Source of the DNA: Bin5 sp009843665
GTDB taxonomy: Bacteria > Chloroflexota > Anaerolineae > Caldilineales > Caldilineaceae
Assembly: GCA_965220285.1 (NCBI GenBank)
Contig: OZ244818.1
Span: 4,340,001-4,404,000 of the forward strand
Direction: 5' to 3'
DNA length: 64,000 nucleotides
Shown: one piece after another, positions 1 to 9,093 of the stretch
Layout: each line of letters opens with the position of its first letter
How positions within the stretch are numbered: position 1 is the stretch's first letter
Notes under the pieces: generated by a model
Told to the model about the DNA's origin: nothing
The model's input: only the letters and a program-made list of their open reading frames with translations
The model's database searches: none
Made by a program: the position numbers and the translations under genes

Positions 1-8
1 GGAACGAC

Positions 9-1217
9 ATGACGAGGGCAATCAACCCTGGTGCTGAAGCCGCTCGCGAGCCGGCATCCTCGCCCTACGAGAGCGGAATCCTGTCAGACCTTCTCGACGC
101 TGGTGAATCTGCTGGCGGCGAAGCCAGAACCCAATTCCTGACACCGCGTCAATTGATGGTAATTCGCTTCCGCCGCAACAAGATGGCGGTCCTCGCGTTA
201 TGGTTCCTCTCCTTTCTCTACGTCGTCGTTCTGTTCGCACCGATGATAGCGCCCTATGACAAGACGCATCGTTTCACAAAGCATCTCTATCTGCCGCCGC
301 GCGATATTCACTTCCGCGGTGAGGATGGCAGATGGCAACGCCCCTTCGTGTACGCCGTCAAAATCGAGACAAACAAGGAGACTTTTACCCGCGACTTTGT
401 CGAAGATCGCACCACGCAGTCTCCGGTCCGATTCTTTTTAAAAGGGGATCCCTACAAGCTCTGGGGTTTCTTTAAGATGGATTGGCATCTGTACGGGGTC
501 GAAAACCCGGAGGAGGTTGGGCCCGTCTTCCTGCTCGGCGGCGACAAATTTGGCCGTGATATCTTTGGGCGCATACTGTTTGGAGGCCGAATCTCGCTGA
601 CGATTGGCCTTGTTGGTGTTACAATTAGTCTTTTCATCGGCCTGCTTCTGGGGGGCCTTTCAGGTCTGTACGGAGGCATTGTCGATAACCTTATTCAGAG
701 GGTGATCGAGTTTATTCGTTCGATCCCATCCATCCCGTTGTGGATGGGACTGGCCGCGGCCCTGCCAGCGGATTGGCCACAGCTTCGCATCTACTTCGGC
801 ATCACAATTATCTACGCCCTTATCAGTTGGACGACCCTGGCGCGGGTGGTTAGGGGGAAGTTTCTCTCTTTACGAAATGAAGACTTCGTATTGGCCGCCC
901 AATCGGCAGGCGCCAGTCAGTGGTACCTGATCTGGCAACACTTGGTTCCCTCCTTTATGAGCTACGTACTTGTGGACGCAACCCTTGCCATTCCCGGAAT
1001 GATTATCTTTGAAACGGCACTGAGTTTTCTGGGGCTGGGGCTGGTTTCGCCTACAGTCAGTTGGGGCGTAATGCTAAAGGATGCGCAGCAGATCGTCGAA
1101 ATCGCCATCCATCCCTGGATTCTATGGCCGGCTATGTTCGTAGTCGTCACCGTACTGGCCCTCAACTTTATCGGCGATGGCCTGCGCGACGCAGCTGACC
1201 CGTACGCTGACCTGTAA
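9..1217 (+). CDS. Oligopeptide/dipeptide ABC transporter permease (DppC/OppC family)
   Basis: Inner-membrane permease of a peptide-type ABC importer. It has the usual OppC layout: a cytoplasmic N-terminal stretch of about 50 residues, TM1 near residues 56-80, a long extracytoplasmic insert (about 85-180), then the binding-protein-dependent transport domain. The EAA loop that contacts the ATPase is visible near residues 293-315 (motif LAAQSAGAS). About 400 residues is long for DppC (near 300); the excess is the insert and N-terminus, as in several OppC-like permeases. Two ATPases of the same system follow at 1294 and about 2336, so the binding protein and the partner permease should lie just upstream of the window. 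The ATG at 9 is used because it begins the open frame. Substrate is not determinable. Confidence 0.93.
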   Translation: MTRAINPGAEAAREPASSPYESGILSDLLDAGESAGGEARTQFLTPRQLMVIRFRRNKMAVLALWFLSFLYVVVLFAPMIAPYDKTHRFTKHLYLPPRDIHFRGEDGRWQRPFVYAVKIETNKETFTRDFVEDRTTQSPVRFFLKGDPYKLWGFFKMDWHLYGVENPEEVGPVFLLGGDKFGRDIFGRILFGGRISLTIGLVGVTISLFIGLLLGGLSGLYGGIVDNLIQRVIEFIRSIPSIPLWMGLAAALPADWPQLRIYFGITIIYALISWTTLARVVRGKFLSLRNEDFVLAAQSAGASQWYLIWQHLVPSFMSYVLVDATLAIPGMIIFETALSFLGLGLVSPTVSWGVMLKDAQQIVEIAIHPWILWPAMFVVVTVLALNFIGDGLRDAADPYADL

Positions 1218-1293
1218 CTGCCAACTTCTGAGACACAGCCCTTCTTTGGCCTGGTTGGAGGTCTGGCGCCGTTCATTTGTCCCTTAACTCCCT

Positions 1294-2343
1294 ATGGACA
1301 ACCTGCTCGAAGTCAAAAACCTGCAGACGCACTTCTTTATGGCCGAAGGGGTCGCCAAGGCCGTCGACAGCACCACCCTCTCCATCCGCCGCGGTCAGGT
1401 CCTGGGCGTCGTCGGTGAAAGCGGCTGCGGCAAGAGCGTCACCGCCCGCTCGATCATGCGCATGGTGCGCCCGCCAGGACATACTGTAGACGGGGAAATC
1501 CTTTATTCGCGAGACGACCAGGACGGGCAGAGCATGGTCCTCGACCTGCTCCAACTTCCCGCCACGGGCACGGAGATGCGTGCAATTCGCGGCGGAGAGA
1601 TCGCGATGATCTTCCAGGAACCTCGCGCCTCGCTCAGTCCGGTCCATCGCATCGGCGACCAGATTACTGAAAACATCCTGCTTCACCAGTCCGTAACTCA
1701 GGCCGAAGCCGAAGATATCGCCATCGAAATGCTGCGGCAAGTGCATATTCCGCTGGCCGAGCAGCGTATGGACGCCTTCGCCCACCAACTGAGCGGCGGT
1801 ATGTGCCAGCGTGTCATGATTGCGATGGCCCTCTCCTGCCGCCCCAGTCTGCTTATCGCCGACGAGCCGACCACGGCCCTGGACGTGACTACCGAAGCCC
1901 AGATCCTGGAGCTGATGCAGGGGCTGCAGGCCGACCTGAATATGGCCATCATGTTCATCACTCACGACCTGGGCGTCGTCGCCGATATGGCCGACGAAGT
2001 CGCCGTAATGTACCTGGGCAAAATCGTCGAACAGGGCGCGGCCGCCGACATCTTCCGCGACCCCAAGCACCCCTACACAATCGCACTCCTGGAGTCGCTG
2101 CCGCGCATGGACCAGCGGCGGGAGTGGCTGCAAACGATCCGCGGCGTTGTACCCGACCCCTACAGCACGCTCAGCGGATGTCCTTTCCATCCACGTTGTG
2201 CCGATTTCATCCCCGGCGTCTGTGACGAAATCGTGCCTCAGCCGATCACTTTGGAAGACAACCGCGAGGTGCGTTGCCTCCTGTATACTGAACACGCACA
2301 TCAGGAAAGCGCCCCAGTCGCAGAGGAAACCAGCCATCAATAG
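1294..2343 (+). CDS. Peptide ABC transporter ATP-binding protein (DppD/OppD family)
   Basis: First of two cytoplasmic ATPases powering the adjacent peptide permease. Visible motifs are Walker A GESGCGKS near residues 41-48, the ABC signature LSGGMCQRV near 165 (Cys where Arg is usual) and Walker B LLIADEP near 185 followed by the D-loop. The C-terminal oligopeptide-transporter extension carries CPFHPRC near residue 293. The length of 349 residues is normal for DppD/OppD. It lies 76 bases after the permease stop and its stop (2341-2343) overlaps the presumed start of the second ATPase. Family assignment is secure; the transported peptide class is not known. Confidence 0.95.
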   Translation: MDNLLEVKNLQTHFFMAEGVAKAVDSTTLSIRRGQVLGVVGESGCGKSVTARSIMRMVRPPGHTVDGEILYSRDDQDGQSMVLDLLQLPATGTEMRAIRGGEIAMIFQEPRASLSPVHRIGDQITENILLHQSVTQAEAEDIAIEMLRQVHIPLAEQRMDAFAHQLSGGMCQRVMIAMALSCRPSLLIADEPTTALDVTTEAQILELMQGLQADLNMAIMFITHDLGVVADMADEVAVMYLGKIVEQGAAADIFRDPKHPYTIALLESLPRMDQRREWLQTIRGVVPDPYSTLSGCPFHPRCADFIPGVCDEIVPQPITLEDNREVRCLLYTEHAHQESAPVAEETSHQ

Positions 2344-3373
2344 CGATTCAGACAGCTTTTCGCTCCTGGAAGTGAACGGGCTCAAGAAACACTTTCCCAT
2401 CACAGCCGGACTGTTCTCCAAGGTCGTCAGCCACATCAAGGCCGTGGATGGCGTCGACTTTGCTCTGCAAAAGGGCGAGACGTTGGGCTTGGTCGGCGAG
2501 AGCGGCTGCGGCAAGACCACAGTGGGCCGCCTGATTATGCGCTTGTACGAGCCGACAGCCGGCAACATTCAGTTTCGTCCTCAAGGCGAAGAGGGTGAGG
2601 ATTACAACCTGGCCGCGCTGGACAACGCCGCCCTTCGCCCCGTGCGCTCTCACCTTCAGATGATCTTTCAGGACCCGTACACATCGCTGAATCCACGCAA
2701 AACGATCCTCGATATCATCGGCGAGCCTCTCCGGCTGAACGGCATGAACAAGGGGTCCGAACTCGAGGACCGTGTGGTGGAGATGCTGCGTCTCGTAGGT
2801 CTGCGCCCGGAATACATCACGCGTTACCCCCACGCCTTCAGCGGCGGACAGCGCCAGCGCATCGGCATCGCCCGCGCCCTCATTCTCAACCCCACCCTCG
2901 TCATCGCCGACGAGCCGGTCTCCGCGCTTGACGTCTCAGTGCAGGCGCAGATCCTCAACCTGCTCAAATTCCTCCAGCGTGAACTGGACCTGACCTACCT
3001 GTTCATCGCCCACGATCTTGGCGTAGTAAAGCACATCAGTGACCGGGTCGCGGTGATGTACGTGGGCAAACTGGTTGAGCTGGCTGACGCAGACGATCTC
3101 TATCGCAAACCTCTCCATCCGTACACGGAAGCGCTTCTCTCTGCCGTGCATGTGGCCGGCCCAACGCATAGCCAGACCGAGCGCATCGTCCTGGAAGGAG
3201 AAGTAGCCGACCCCTCCAATCCCCCGTCCGGCTGCTACTTCCACCCTCGTTGCCGCTACGCCCAGGACCAATGTCACCAGGAAACGCCAGAGCTGCGAAA
3301 CCTGACTGGCGAGAGATACGTTGCCTGCCACTTCGCCGAAGAGCTTGACCTGGCAGGCGCCGGCACCGCCTAG
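2336..3373 (+). CDS. Peptide ABC transporter ATP-binding protein (DppF/OppF family)
   Basis: Second ATPase of the peptide importer. Walker A ESGCGKTT, signature FSGGQRQRIGIARAL, Walker B VIADEP and the C-terminal CYFHPRC motif are all present. The start is uncertain. In-frame ATG 2147 or GTG 2222 would overlap the upstream gene by 197 or 122 bases and add residues unlike the family; GTG 2372 would cut into the first beta strand. The listed start is an ATC at 2336 preceded by GAGG at 2323-2326 and overlapping the upstream stop codon, which fits translational coupling but is non-canonical. The stop at 3373 is certain. Family assignment is secure. Confidence 0.88.
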   Translation: MNSDSDSFSLLEVNGLKKHFPITAGLFSKVVSHIKAVDGVDFALQKGETLGLVGESGCGKTTVGRLIMRLYEPTAGNIQFRPQGEEGEDYNLAALDNAALRPVRSHLQMIFQDPYTSLNPRKTILDIIGEPLRLNGMNKGSELEDRVVEMLRLVGLRPEYITRYPHAFSGGQRQRIGIARALILNPTLVIADEPVSALDVSVQAQILNLLKFLQRELDLTYLFIAHDLGVVKHISDRVAVMYVGKLVELADADDLYRKPLHPYTEALLSAVHVAGPTHSQTERIVLEGEVADPSNPPSGCYFHPRCRYAQDQCHQETPELRNLTGERYVACHFAEELDLAGAGTA

Positions 3374-3406
3374 ACCCAACTGAAATCAAATGAGGAGAAT
3401 GCGCTG

Positions 3407-4564
3407 ATGACCATGCGCCCCATCACTTCCGGGCCCAAGCATCACTGGTTCGGCTACTATGACAAGCTGCAGTTCGACCCCTCCAGCCGCTACGTACTCG
3501 GCATGGAGGTCGATTTCGAGCATCGCTCGCCGAACGAAGAGAATCTGATCGGCATCGGTATGATTGATCTTGCCGACGGTAACCGCTGGATCGAGTTGGG
3601 CGAGACCAGGGCCTGGTGCTGGCAACAGGGCTGTATGCTTCAGTGGATTCCAGGCTCGGATAGGGAGGTAATCTGGAACGATCGAGTGGATGACCGCTTC
3701 GTATGCCACATTTTAGACGTACAATCGGGCAAGAAGCGCACGGTCGGATATCCCATCTATACCGTCTCTCCCGACGGCCGCACCGCCATCGGCGCCGACT
3801 TCCGCCGCATCAACCACATGCGGCCCGGCTACGGCTACGCCGGCATCCCCGACCCCAACTTCGACCAGCTGGCGCCAGATGACGTAGGAATCCACCGTGT
3901 TGACCTCGAGACCGGTCAGGCTTCGCTGATCATCTCCATCGCCCAGGTCGCCGCCATCCCCTATCCCCACAAGGATATCAGCGAGGCGAGGCACTACTTC
4001 AACCACCTGCTCTTCAATACCGACGGCTCCCGTTTCATCTTCCTCCACCGCTGGCGATTCGGCGATGCCGGTTTCTCAACGCGAATGATGACGGCCGCGT
4101 CTGACGGCTCCGACGTCTACCCTGTCGACCAGTACGGCCACACCTCCCACTTCATCTGGCGCGACCCCGAACACATCCTGGCATGGGCCCGCCATCCCTC
4201 ACACGGAGACGCCTTCTACGTCTACCGCGACCACACACAGGACGTCGAGGTTATCGGCAATGGCGTGATGAAGCTGAACGGCCACTGCACATATCTGGCC
4301 GATACAAACTGGGTTCTCAACGACACCTACCCTGTGCCCAGGGGCGAGGACAGAGTCCAGGAGCTGTATCTCTACAATGTGGAGAGTGGCGAGAGGACCG
4401 AACTGGGAGAATACGCCTCATACCCGGAGTATACGGGCGAGTGGCGCTGCGATCTGCACCCGCGCTCCAGCCCGGATGGGAGGCTGATCACAGTCGATTC
4501 AGTACATGGGGGTGACGGTCGTCAGATCTACCTGATGGACATCTCCGCACACCAGGGCATCTAG
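3407..4564 (+). CDS. Beta-propeller protein, oligogalacturonate lyase-like
   Basis: A 385-residue protein with no signal peptide and repeated propeller-blade elements (SPDGR near residues 122-126, TDGSRFIF, SSPDGR near the C-terminus). The N-terminal HHWFGYYDKL block and the WQQGCMLQW block resemble proteins annotated as oligogalacturonate lyase or WD40-like in environmental bacteria. A GAGGAG ribosome site at 3391-3396 precedes ATG 3407. It follows the peptide transporter by 33 bases and is probably in the same transcript, which would suit an enzyme acting on an imported ligand. The lyase function is an inference; the safe statement is a cytoplasmic beta-propeller protein. Confidence 0.75.
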   Translation: MTMRPITSGPKHHWFGYYDKLQFDPSSRYVLGMEVDFEHRSPNEENLIGIGMIDLADGNRWIELGETRAWCWQQGCMLQWIPGSDREVIWNDRVDDRFVCHILDVQSGKKRTVGYPIYTVSPDGRTAIGADFRRINHMRPGYGYAGIPDPNFDQLAPDDVGIHRVDLETGQASLIISIAQVAAIPYPHKDISEARHYFNHLLFNTDGSRFIFLHRWRFGDAGFSTRMMTAASDGSDVYPVDQYGHTSHFIWRDPEHILAWARHPSHGDAFYVYRDHTQDVEVIGNGVMKLNGHCTYLADTNWVLNDTYPVPRGEDRVQELYLYNVESGERTELGEYASYPEYTGEWRCDLHPRSSPDGRLITVDSVHGGDGRQIYLMDISAHQGI

Positions 4565-4747
4565 TGGAGTAAGGAGGCGCCTGCCCTTGCCTCAGTGCGC
4601 GATTTTATCGGGGAAAACGATCGTAAAACCTGTCCGAAGTCAAGACTTCTTGCACGGTATACGCAGTGGAATCGCGCCAGTCTTGCCTGCATTTGCGCAA
4701 TACGAACTACGCAATTCACAAAAAGCGCTTCTCAACCCGAACGCACG

Positions 4748-5281
4748 TCAATTCCAGGTGTAAGAACCCTTCTCGTCCTGGGGTATCGAGTCGAAGCTCT
4801 GCATTGCCTGCCGTCGTTCCGGTGTCAGTCCGGCGCGGCTGGCAATCTCCTCCGCAAGTTCTGGAATGAAGGGAAGGTCCTCCCGAAACAGTACGGTCGA
4901 GTCTTCCGGCGTGTAATGGACCTGCAAGTCCACGTCTTCCTGGCTTGCCTCCCTTCTGCGCACGACCACGTCTAGGCGCGTCATGTTTCCCCACTCCCAT
5001 TTGCGCGCGATCGCCCAGAAGCGCAACGGGCTCCTGATAACGAACCCCTCATCCGAAACCTCGTATACGGTGCCAATGTCGATGACGTGCCCGTAAAGAA
5101 GTAGCGCCCCCCAGATCAGGAAAGTCCACGCGATGGCCTCCACAAAGAAAAGCCGGTCGATTCCCATAGTGAACGTCAAAGTACCCGCAATGAGCAGGGC
5201 GGCCGCCGATACCATCGACTTCGGTCGCCCTCGGAATCTCACCGCTTCACGGATGTCATCTGCCTGAAGGGATTCAGCCAT
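4748..5281 (-). CDS. Small membrane protein with a PH-like (bPH) domain
   Basis: Predicted 177-residue protein read from ATG 5281. After a short N-terminus come two hydrophobic segments (about residues 24-42 and 47-70) separated by a few residues. The soluble C-terminal half starts with TVYEVSDEGFVIRSPLRFW and looks like the bacterial PH domain (DUF304 type) that follows a membrane hairpin. The open frame extends upstream to 5626 but that part overlaps the next gene and has no hydrophobic or conserved look, so the internal ATG was chosen. It is the last gene of the minus-strand group. Function unknown; a membrane-associated sensor or scaffold is possible. Confidence 0.65.
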   Translation of the reverse strand: MAESLQADDIREAVRFRGRPKSMVSAAALLIAGTLTFTMGIDRLFFVEAIAWTFLIWGALLLYGHVIDIGTVYEVSDEGFVIRSPLRFWAIARKWEWGNMTRLDVVVRRREASQEDVDLQVHYTPEDSTVLFREDLPFIPELAEEIASRAGLTPERRQAMQSFDSIPQDEKGSYTWN

Positions 5282-5478
5282 AGGACCATTCTGCCTTGAA
5301 TAGATGTGTTGATTACTCTTCCACGCAACCGCGGGCAACCGTTCTCCATGCGTCCGGTGCGCTGCAACATTTGGACTGGAAATAGTATAGACCGAAGGGA
5401 GTAGCGAACAAAATCTGGCGGCCACCTGCTTAATGCAATGTAACCCGGTCATCCCGCTGGAATGCTGCTTCCGACCGC

Positions 5479-6846
5479 TCAGTCGGTAACCAGCCGGTAT
5501 CCCCTTCCTCGGACCGTGGTGATATAAACAGGCTCTGACGGGTCTGGCTCCACCTTCTGCCGCAACCGGCTGACCAGCTTCTCGATGCGGGAATCGTCCA
5601 CATCCAGCAACTGTTCGTCGCCCCACACGCCTTCAACAATCTCGTATTTGTCTACTATGTTGTTGCTCATCACGTAGAGTAGTTTCATCAACCGAAATTC
5701 GAGCTGCGTGAGGTCAATCGGACGGCCGCCCAAAGTTACCTCCCCGCTCTCTTCATCTAATCGAAGCCCTTCCCCCAAGGTCGCCGCAGCCTGGTGTGCC
5801 AGAACATACTCGGCAAACAGACGGCTGAATGCGCGTAACTCTTCCCGCTCTCGTACCAGGACGTGATGTTTCATCAGCTGCGACATTGAGGCAGCGTCAG
5901 GCTCCTGCCCGGAGAACAGGAGGCGCAAAGCCTCTTGCTGCTCTGTCGTGCAGCTCTTCCATATCTTCTCGCCTTCGGATTGCAGGGTCAGATCGCCGCG
6001 TAGCTGTTCTATCAGTCCCCTGAGAAAGGAGAAGCGATTCTGCCCGCCCCCACTGTCCCGATCCAGCGCTGCCTCCGCACGCGCCAGTATCCGGCTGACC
6101 CCGGTCAGATAGCCCGGATGCCCACCGGTCCATTGGTAGACAAAGTCGATATCTTCCTCGAATGGGACGACGCCATTCTGCGCGCTGAAACGACGTAGGT
6201 AACGTTCCACGTCATGTCGGGGAAGGGGCGCAAGGTGCCACGGATGATGGGCAAACAACTCGCGAAATTCGCCGCTGTGGTCGCCGGGACGCAGCGTCGC
6301 CAGTGGCCGTACCGTTGCCGTAACAAAGACCAGCCGGTTGCCGTAGCGGTCCTTCTTGGCTCTCAGGTTGAGAAAAACACGAGTGTCGATCCGCTGAAAT
6401 GGCTCGTCAAATTCGTCGAACAGCAGGACCAATTTGTACTCAGACTTGTGGAGCGCGGCGGTCAACCCGTTGCTGAAACTCAGAGGAACTTGAAAGACGT
6501 TTGCTGGGGCAATCAGGGCCTCGTAGGCCTCCTGCAGTTCCCGGTTTTCTGCCAGGACAGGGCTGCTCTCCTGCAGACATCGCAGCACCAGCTCATAGAA
6601 CCCCTGCTCCGTCATATCCAGCATGCGGTTACAGTCAATGTAGACCGGCAGAATCGCGCCGCCCTCTTCCCCCAGATGTTGCAGCCAGACATCGGCGTGG
6701 GCCAGTACCCGCATCAGCGAAGACTTGCCCACATTGCTGAAACCGGTTACCTCGACACAATGGGAACTGTTGAGCAACTGAATGATCGGCCCTACGTCGG
6801 TCTGCCTCATATCAATTCCCTCGGACTGGCGCAGAGTCGTTGTCAT
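5479..6846 (-). CDS. P-loop ATPase fused to a C-terminal OmpR/PhoB-type winged helix
   Basis: Likely an ATP-switched transcription regulator. Residues about 20-300 form an AAA/STAND-like ATPase with Walker A GFSNVGKSS (35-43) and Walker B KLVLLFDEFDE (about 138-147). Residues about 360-455 are a trans_reg_C winged helix ending in YITTVRGRGYRLV, the hallmark of OmpR-family effector domains. There is no receiver domain with a phospho-acceptor Asp. Starts considered: GTG 6906, ATG 6846 and ATG 6810 (the last has GAGGG seven bases upstream); ATG 6846 is listed. The stop of the upstream MutL-like gene is at 6932, so it may be cotranscribed with the membrane operon and could control it. Target and inducing signal are unknown. 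Confidence 0.8.
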   Translation of the reverse strand: MTTTLRQSEGIDMRQTDVGPIIQLLNSSHCVEVTGFSNVGKSSLMRVLAHADVWLQHLGEEGGAILPVYIDCNRMLDMTEQGFYELVLRCLQESSPVLAENRELQEAYEALIAPANVFQVPLSFSNGLTAALHKSEYKLVLLFDEFDEPFQRIDTRVFLNLRAKKDRYGNRLVFVTATVRPLATLRPGDHSGEFRELFAHHPWHLAPLPRHDVERYLRRFSAQNGVVPFEEDIDFVYQWTGGHPGYLTGVSRILARAEAALDRDSGGGQNRFSFLRGLIEQLRGDLTLQSEGEKIWKSCTTEQQEALRLLFSGQEPDAASMSQLMKHHVLVREREELRAFSRLFAEYVLAHQAAATLGEGLRLDEESGEVTLGGRPIDLTQLEFRLMKLLYVMSNNIVDKYEIVEGVWGDEQLLDVDDSRIEKLVSRLRQKVEPDPSEPVYITTVRGRGYRLVTD

Positions 6847-6931
6847 AGGCCCCCCCGAACCACAGCCACTCGTGTCTTGATTCGCTACTGAGATTCTGTT
6901 TCCCACATTTTCGACAACTTGCCCTCACTCG

Positions 6932-8230
6932 TCAAACAGTGGCAAATTCGGTACCGTCTTCCAAGAGAATGTCCGCCGTTAGTACCTCCAATACTGCTTC
7001 CGGCGTGGTCTGGCCGATACCGGCCACCACAGGAACTAGGCCTAGCGGATCCCACCAGAATGCCGGCGCTGCGACCGGCCGCTGAGACCCCAGGATAGGC
7101 GGCGGCTGCGTCGGTCGCGGCCACTCCTTCGGCCAGTCGCCGCTGACCAGGCGGACGGGCGGCCACTCGGCCAGGATTTCCGGGCGTTCTCCCGGGCGAA
7201 CACAGTTCATTCGCAGGCCCTCTCCTTCCTGATCGGGCATCTCCCACACCCAAACATGCAGCCATCTGTCCGCTGCCGCGTACAACCCATGCAACGTCGG
7301 CAACTGCTGCCGACGCCTCCACAGACGGACCGCCTGCGCAAACGCCCACTGCGTGCTGGACGGCTCTACCGGGTGATCCAGCCATTGGGCAATCTCCTGC
7401 ATTGCAGGAATGGCAAGGGACCGCTGCCAGTGAAGTCGCTCGAGTACATTGGTCAGAGCGGTAGCGCTGCTGCCATCGCCGGCGTTAAACACATTATCGG
7501 CCGTCGCCGATGCCGCCCCACCGGTCCGTTGCCGCCAGTTTGCCAGCGCAGCTTCCGCTGACTGGCTGTTTCCTGCAAAACAAAACAGGGGCCTCTCTTC
7601 AGCAGGTAGCTGGGCCGCAGCTTCGATCGCGAGACCGCTCAAACTCAGTACCTGGTCCTGGCTTCGTGGCCCAATCTGTTCGTGCCCGCCGACGATAAGA
7701 ACGACATCCGGTCGCAGTGACTGGAACTCTCTGGTCAGGACCCTTGGGCTCTGCTGGGGACCCGGCAAATAGGTGGCAACGGGATTGCACAGCGCGCCGG
7801 CTAGCGCGGCTTCGCCTGCAGCCAGGCTTCCGCCGCCGGAAAGCCCCGCCAACCATACCCGCAGAGGCGCCTGCAAATCCGCTACCGCGAATGCCTGGCC
7901 TACCCCCTCAGCCACTGCCTGCCCGGGACTGTACAAACGGGGCCGGCCTCTCTCCCCATCCCAGAGTGAAATGTTAAACTGACTTTCCAGGCGCCTGACT
8001 GCCTGGACAAGAGCGGACTTGCATTCGCCAGGGCTGGCTCGTTCTGACAATTCTACCGTCTGCCAGCCAACCATGCGTCGGATCTCTTCCACGGGTTCGA
8101 TCAGGACAGCTACCGCGCGCTGAGGCTCCGCCGCCAGGGCCAGTATGCTCTGGGGCGCGAAATCAGCAAGGGAAGATGGCGAGCGCCCCCGACGCCCGAC
8201 CGGCGCCGGCTCAACACGTGACAAGCTCAT
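6932..8230 (-). CDS. Degenerate MutL/GlmL (glutamate mutase L) family protein
   Basis: A 432-residue protein matching the outline of the GlmL/MutL family of ASKHA-fold proteins. Near residues 27-44 ILALAAEPQRAVAVLIEPVE takes the place of the usual DxGSxxTRAVLID phosphate loop. Near 176-182 is PDVVLIVGG, near 218 CFAGN, and the C-terminus has VPVVAGIG followed by the family-type ending. The Asp-Gly-Ser and Thr residues of the first motif are missing, so ATP binding is doubtful. ATG 8230 overlaps the preceding stop as ATGA; an ATG at 8257 is possible but overlaps more. No cobalamin-dependent mutase lies in the window, so a role in mutase reactivation is not supported. The family call is from motif layout, not a search. 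Confidence 0.65.
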   Translation of the reverse strand: MSLSRVEPAPVGRRGRSPSSLADFAPQSILALAAEPQRAVAVLIEPVEEIRRMVGWQTVELSERASPGECKSALVQAVRRLESQFNISLWDGERGRPRLYSPGQAVAEGVGQAFAVADLQAPLRVWLAGLSGGGSLAAGEAALAGALCNPVATYLPGPQQSPRVLTREFQSLRPDVVLIVGGHEQIGPRSQDQVLSLSGLAIEAAAQLPAEERPLFCFAGNSQSAEAALANWRQRTGGAASATADNVFNAGDGSSATALTNVLERLHWQRSLAIPAMQEIAQWLDHPVEPSSTQWAFAQAVRLWRRRQQLPTLHGLYAAADRWLHVWVWEMPDQEGEGLRMNCVRPGERPEILAEWPPVRLVSGDWPKEWPRPTQPPPILGSQRPVAAPAFWWDPLGLVPVVAGIGQTTPEAVLEVLTADILLEDGTEFATV

Positions 8231-9093
8231 GAACCGGTTCCGCGAAGTGAAGCCCAAAGCAGCTGCCAGAGATCGCTGCGCGGAACTTCAAACAGAAAGT
8301 AGTCCAGCCGGGACAGCGTAAGTGAAAAGCGTGCCGCGACAAGCCGCGCGAAGACTATGCCGGCAGCCAGCCACAGCGCCCTGCGCCCAATGCCCTCCCA
8401 AACGCGCAACAACGGCAACATGACCATTCTGTAGAGCCTCGGCCGCCCTTTGTCAGCGGCTTCTGCTCTCTCTGACGGCGAAGTCCCCGTTGACGAAGGA
8501 CCATTCTTTGTTACTCCGGCAATGGGGCCAAGCTGCAAATGAATCAGCACGCCGCCAGTGATGATCAGCGTGAGGAACCTGACCAGCCACGTCGGCTGAC
8601 CGGCGCCGCCAGGCCCATCGCCTGCAGCCGCGGCCGCGGCGAGCTGCGGCCACAGCGTCCCCTGCACCGCCCCGCTCACGGCGACGCCGAGGACGACGCC
8701 CCCGAGAATGGCTGCCGGTACCGCCGCGAGCAGACGGAGTAGGCTCCTTCCACCCCGCCTCTTCGGCGGTCGGCGCAGAAGCTCCAACCCGCCTCCCCAC
8801 ATCAGCACTCCCATTAGGAGCGGCAGCCAGAGATCCAAGAGGCCAGAAACAGGCGCCGACTGCCACGACATGGGATCCGCGATCAAGGGAGCAAAGAGCC
8901 GCGGCCATAGTACGTTTCGCCAGACGAGAACTACCGTGTACCCCAAGCCCGCCCCGACCAGGACGTATTGCCCCAGGCGCGCCAGAAAACTGTCCCGGAC
9001 AATGTAGCTGCCGATCATCAGGGACATAACGAGACCCAGGATCAAGCCTGCATCCTGCATGACGCCCGGAAGGCCGCTGCTGAACGGGCTCAA
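8227..9093 (-). CDS. Polytopic membrane protein of unknown function
   Basis: A 288-residue protein with about six hydrophobic segments, including one near the N-terminus (residues 16-32), then segments near 40-62, 80-100, 118-145, 165-190 and 240-258. The loop near residues 195-220 is Ser/Gly rich. TTG 9093 is chosen because it has GGAGA seven bases upstream and overlaps the stop of the preceding gene (TTGA); ATG 9060 is the alternative. Its stop overlaps the next ATG as ATGA. Tight coupling on both sides suggests that it works stoichiometrically with the zinc-ribbon protein and the MutL-like protein. No family was recognised. Confidence 0.72.
   Translation of the reverse strand: MSPFSSGLPGVMQDAGLILGLVMSLMIGSYIVRDSFLARLGQYVLVGAGLGYTVVLVWRNVLWPRLFAPLIADPMSWQSAPVSGLLDLWLPLLMGVLMWGGGLELLRRPPKRRGGRSLLRLLAAVPAAILGGVVLGVAVSGAVQGTLWPQLAAAAAAGDGPGGAGQPTWLVRFLTLIITGGVLIHLQLGPIAGVTKNGPSSTGTSPSERAEAADKGRPRLYRMVMLPLLRVWEGIGRRALWLAAGIVFARLVAARFSLTLSRLDYFLFEVPRSDLWQLLWASLRGTGS

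Noticed and set aside
1273..2568. A 431-residue minus-strand reading frame
   Set aside because: Antisense to the peptide ATPase genes; looks like an ATPase read backward.
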